From assembly GCA_030616935.1 (NCBI GenBank), contig JAUWWJ010000051.1:1-8471 (forward strand): 8,471 nt of DNA, given 5' to 3'. A model generated the notes under the pieces. It was not told the origin of the DNA and searched no databases. It saw nothing but the letters and a program-made list of their open reading frames with translations. Source of the DNA: Planctomycetaceae bacterium. Lineage in GTDB: Bacteria; Planctomycetota; Planctomycetia; Pirellulales; UBA1268. Below, in pieces: positions 6,947-8,471 of the stretch; position 1 is the stretch's first letter; each line of letters opens with the position of its first letter. The translations under genes and the position numbers were made by a program.

Positions 6947-7220
6947 GGTGGGTTGGGTAGTCTGCGTCAACAGTTTTATTAAAAAATGAAAAAAATTTTT
7001 AAGTTTAGGTCCATCTTTCGACGATACGACTAAACTGGTGTGTTGAGAGGGTACAAGCCTTCGAAGTCTGAATCGTCAGGGATGTCATTCAGTTTCGAAT
7101 AATTAACAAAGTGAAAAGGGCAGACTCGACGGATTTCAGTGAACCATAAGAATGTTGAACGCGTAAAACATTTCTCTTGGGGAAGCGGAAATCGAATCAC
7201 GAACTGCAAGGAGTGCAACA
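6947..7220. other. fliA-flgM intergenic region
   Basis: These 274 bases hold no gene that I can support. The left part (6973-7006) is very A+T-rich, with A-tracts running into T-tracts, as in intrinsically bent or UP-element-like promoter DNA. A weak sigma-28-like match overlaps its right side. Nearer flgM, AGAATGTT (7149-7156) can pair with AACATTTCT (7167-7175) with a one-base bulge, ahead of the flgM ribosome site AAGGAG (7208-7213). There is no intrinsic terminator after fliA. A minus-strand open frame crosses part of this stretch and the flgM gene but lacks any family resemblance. Confidence 0.5.
6999..7027 (+). promoter_or_regulatory. Weak candidate sigma-28 promoter upstream of flgM
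   Basis: TTAAGTTT (6999-7006) matches the sigma-28 -35 consensus TAAAGTTT at 7 of 8 positions. GACGATAC (7020-7027) matches the -10 GCCGATAA at 6 of 8. The 13-base spacer is two longer than the usual 11, which weakens the case. It sits at the end of an A+T-rich tract, and transcription would start about 185 bases before flgM. Confidence 0.22.
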
Positions 7221-7502
7221 ATGAATATTTCAGGTGTAAGTTCAACGCATGGTTCATCATCGGTGAACAGCGTTCAGGGTATTGAAGCGACGGAATCAAC
7301 AGCAAAGACTCAGGCCGAGGGTCTTTCTGAAGTTCGAGACAACGTTTCACTTTCAGTAGATGCCATTCAGGCAGCCGAGACTGTGGGTGATGTGCGTCTC
7401 GATAGAGTGAATTCGATCCGTGCCGCCATCGCTGACGGAAGTTATGAGACTCCCGAAAAACTCGACGTCGCAATCGATCGTCTGCTTGATCGCTTGTCGT
7501 AA
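7221..7502 (+). CDS. flgM: FlgM, anti-sigma-28 factor
   Basis: This 93-residue protein is close to the roughly 90-100 residues of known FlgM proteins. FlgM binds FliA in the cytoplasm and keeps it off RNA polymerase until the completed hook-basal body exports FlgM. Residues 1-35 are rich in Ser, Thr, Gly, Ala and Gln (ISGVSSTHGSSSVNS), as expected for a disordered secreted N-terminus. The family signature follows: RDNVSLSVDAIQAAE (39-53), matching the D-x-V-x-L-S core, then DRVNSIRAAIADGSYETPEKL (61-81) and a final helix AIDRLLDRL that would contact sigma. ATG 7221 has AAGGAG (7208-7213) seven bases upstream. The position directly behind the sigma-28 gene strongly supports the call. In enteric bacteria flgM sits with flgN instead, and no FlgN-like chaperone gene is next to it here. 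A strong terminator follows at 7536-7575. Confidence 0.9.
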   Translation: MNISGVSSTHGSSSVNSVQGIEATESTAKTQAEGLSEVRDNVSLSVDAIQAAETVGDVRLDRVNSIRAAIADGSYETPEKLDVAIDRLLDRLS

Positions 7503-7535
7503 GCGGTCTGGCATTCTTTCGCAGAACATGTAATT

Positions 7536-7575
7536 AAGGCTTCTCAGGCCGAATGGTGGCCTGAGAAGCCTTTTT
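7536..7575 (+). terminator. Strong intrinsic terminator after flgM
   Basis: AAGGCTTCTCAGGCC (7536-7550) is perfectly complementary to GGCCTGAGAAGCCTT (7558-7572), giving a 15-bp stem with a 7-base loop. Five T residues follow the last C (7571-7575), two of them inside the stem. It lies 33 bases after the flgM stop and separates the flagellar block from the Fur-family gene. Confidence 0.92.
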
Positions 7576-7613
7576 GTTTCTCGCTCCCAAGCTATTACCC
7601 CGATTCATGTCTG

Positions 7614-7630
7614 TGCTATCATTAAGAATA
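7614..7630 (+). promoter_or_regulatory. Candidate promoter -10 and operator of the Fur-family gene
   Basis: TGCTATCAT (7614-7622) resembles an extended -10 element (TG-N-TATAAT, with 5 of 6 in the hexamer). No good -35 hexamer lies 16-18 bases upstream, as is common for extended -10 promoters. The hexamer is part of an imperfect palindrome, TATCATTAAGAATA (7617-7630, 5 of 7 arm positions paired). That is a plausible place for autoregulation by a Fur protein, though it matches the classical Fur box poorly. Confidence 0.25.
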
Positions 7631-7699
7631 ACCAGCTTCCATAGATCACGGTCAGTTCTTTGAGGCACGTTTTCCGACCAGAACAAAGCATTTGAACAC

Positions 7700-8206
7700 A
7701 TGTCAGTAGACGCTAATTTTTCTCTCGGTCGCGTGAATACCGCCCTTACACCGCAAGAGCGGTTTGAGGAATTTATGCAGACGCGTGGAAAACGAATCAC
7801 GCGGCAGCGACAAGTCATTGTTGATCACGTGACGACTCGTCATGAACATTTTGATGCGGAGCAACTGCTGGTTGATCTGAAGAAAACGTCTGCCGGGGCA
7901 CAAGCCAGTCGGCCGACAATTTATCGAACGCTTAACGAAATGGTGGAAGCCGGCATTCTCAAAAAGATGGAGTTGGACGGACGAGCCGTCTACGAGCATG
8001 ACTACGGATATCCGCAGCATGACCATCTCTATTGCACGAGTTGTCAAAAGCTCATTGAGTTTTCAAGTGAAGAGCTGACCAAACTCCGAAATGCCGTAGC
8101 GGAGACACATCAGTTTCGAGCGCAGGGACATCGGTTTATTGTGTCCGGTATCTGTTTTGACTGCCGTAGCAAACGAGGTACATCGCGTCACCAAGATCGC
8201 GTGTAG
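7700..8206 (+). CDS. Fur-family metal-responsive transcriptional regulator
   Basis: This 168-residue dimeric repressor of the Fur superfamily would sense Fe2+, Zn2+, Mn2+ or peroxide. The N-terminal winged helix spans about 16-88: RFEEFMQTRGKRITRQRQVIVDHV, then HEHFDAEQLLVDL, then the recognition segment ASRPTIYRTLNEMVEAGILKKM. The dimerisation and metal domain starts with QHDHLYCTSCQKLIEF (106-121), which holds the HxHxx-C histidines and the first CxxC. The second CxxC is CFDC at 152-155, so a structural zinc site is intact. Asp and Glu residues around 96-119 fit a regulatory site. Iron versus other metals cannot be decided from these residues. ATG 7700 has no clear ribosome site. The next ATG (7775) would remove part of the first helix, so 7700 is kept. 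It follows the flgM terminator and so has its own transcript. Confidence 0.92.
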   Translation: MSVDANFSLGRVNTALTPQERFEEFMQTRGKRITRQRQVIVDHVTTRHEHFDAEQLLVDLKKTSAGAQASRPTIYRTLNEMVEAGILKKMELDGRAVYEHDYGYPQHDHLYCTSCQKLIEFSSEELTKLRNAVAETHQFRAQGHRFIVSGICFDCRSKRGTSRHQDRV

Positions 8207-8310
8207 GTCTTCTTGAGGCAAGGAGGCTTTTCTTTTGCGCACGTTCTATTTCGTGCTCCGTAATGATTAGCCTGCTGTTCTACGACGAGCGTTGTTTCGA
8301 CTGGCCTGAT
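8207..8310. other. Convergent intergenic region without a clear terminator
   Basis: This is the gap between the Fur-family gene and the minus-strand gene at the right edge. GCACG (8239-8243) and CGTGC (8252-8256) form a 5-bp hairpin with an 8-base loop, but no T-tract follows on either strand, so I do not call a terminator. No gene is visible here. Confidence 0.4.
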
Positions 8311-8471
8311 TTAATCCACAGTTGGCTGCTTGTAACCGTAACGTTGGATGAATGGTTGCCACCGCTTCGCTATTTCTAAAATAATCCGTGGATCATGTTG
8401 GTATGTATTTGTGGAGTATCCTTTCATTGACTCTGCCTGTTTCTCGAAGGCAGGCCGAACTTTTTCAAAGC
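8311..8471 (-). CDS. C-terminal end of a minus-strand gene, possibly a sulfotransferase
   Basis: Read leftward from the window edge, a frame stays open for 52 codons to a TAA at 8311-8313; the start lies outside the window. The visible residues begin FEKVRPAFEKQAESMKGYST and end with an amphipathic helix, IILEIAKRWQPFIQRYGY, then KQPTVD. The pattern of a helix carrying RW followed by a terminal RYGY is what I recall from the C-terminus of bacterial PAPS-dependent sulfotransferases, which are abundant in planctomycetes. The catalytic P-loop and PAPS-binding motifs are not in view, so the product is a guess. That it is coding is supported by composition and by its convergent orientation to the Fur-family gene. 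The other two minus frames contain stops here. Confidence 0.6.
   Translation of the reverse strand, partial: FEKVRPAFEKQAESMKGYSTNTYQHDPRIILEIAKRWQPFIQRYGYKQPTVD

Noticed and set aside
7030..7473. A 147-codon minus-strand open frame opposite flgM and its upstream region
   Set aside because: No family pattern, no ribosome site, and most of it is the reverse of flgM codons. The length is probably a side effect of flgM codon choice.
8239..8256. Short hairpin as terminator between convergent genes
   Set aside because: Only five base pairs and no T-tract on either strand.
1..8471. Mobile element, CRISPR array, toxin-antitoxin or defence system
   Set aside because: No transposase, integrase, repeat-spacer pattern, terminal inverted repeats or defence-family domains were seen; all long frames are housekeeping, envelope or flagellar genes.

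Overview
The window looks like a chromosomal stretch from a planctomycete, probably of the Pirellulales type. This is inferred from recognised protein families, not from a search. The main pointers are the GT4 glycosyltransferase with a G-A-G-G-R-I-C-G-T-C N-terminus, the small YPENW-type protein, and a divergent FlhA beside a FliA/WhiG-type sigma factor. Base composition is moderate, roughly half G+C. I see no insertion sequence, phage gene, tRNA, rRNA or CRISPR array.

Layout. Positions 1-630 hold the C-terminal third of mnmG (tRNA wobble-uridine modification), cut by the window edge. A GTG-started GT4 glycosyltransferase (647-1957) follows 16 bases later, probably in the same transcript. 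It converges with a minus-strand pair: a small DcrB/PsbP-like protein (3247-3693), then a TerC/Alx-type membrane protein (2044-3225), 21 bases apart. Divergent from that pair, a flagellar block runs rightward: flhA (export gate, 3738-5939), a sigma-28 factor (fliA, 6155-6946) and flgM (anti-sigma-28, 7221-7502). A perfect 15-bp hairpin with a T-tract closes the block at 7536-7575. A Fur-family regulator (7700-8206) follows. The right edge holds the last 52 codons of a minus-strand gene that resembles a sulfotransferase C-terminus (8311-8471).

How the genes work together. FlhA is the export-gate protein through which FlgM would be secreted once the hook is complete. Losing FlgM frees FliA to transcribe late flagellar genes. 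The export gate, the sigma factor and its inhibitor therefore lie side by side, without the flhF/flhG genes that often separate flhA from fliA. The 215-base leader before fliA has a candidate sigma-28 promoter, a stable hairpin and a possible anti-Shine-Dalgarno element. These suggest autoregulation and translational control, but neither is proven.

I did not find a convincing undescribed system. The points most worth checking are the fliA leader, the compact flhA-fliA-flgM arrangement and the TerC/small-protein pair.
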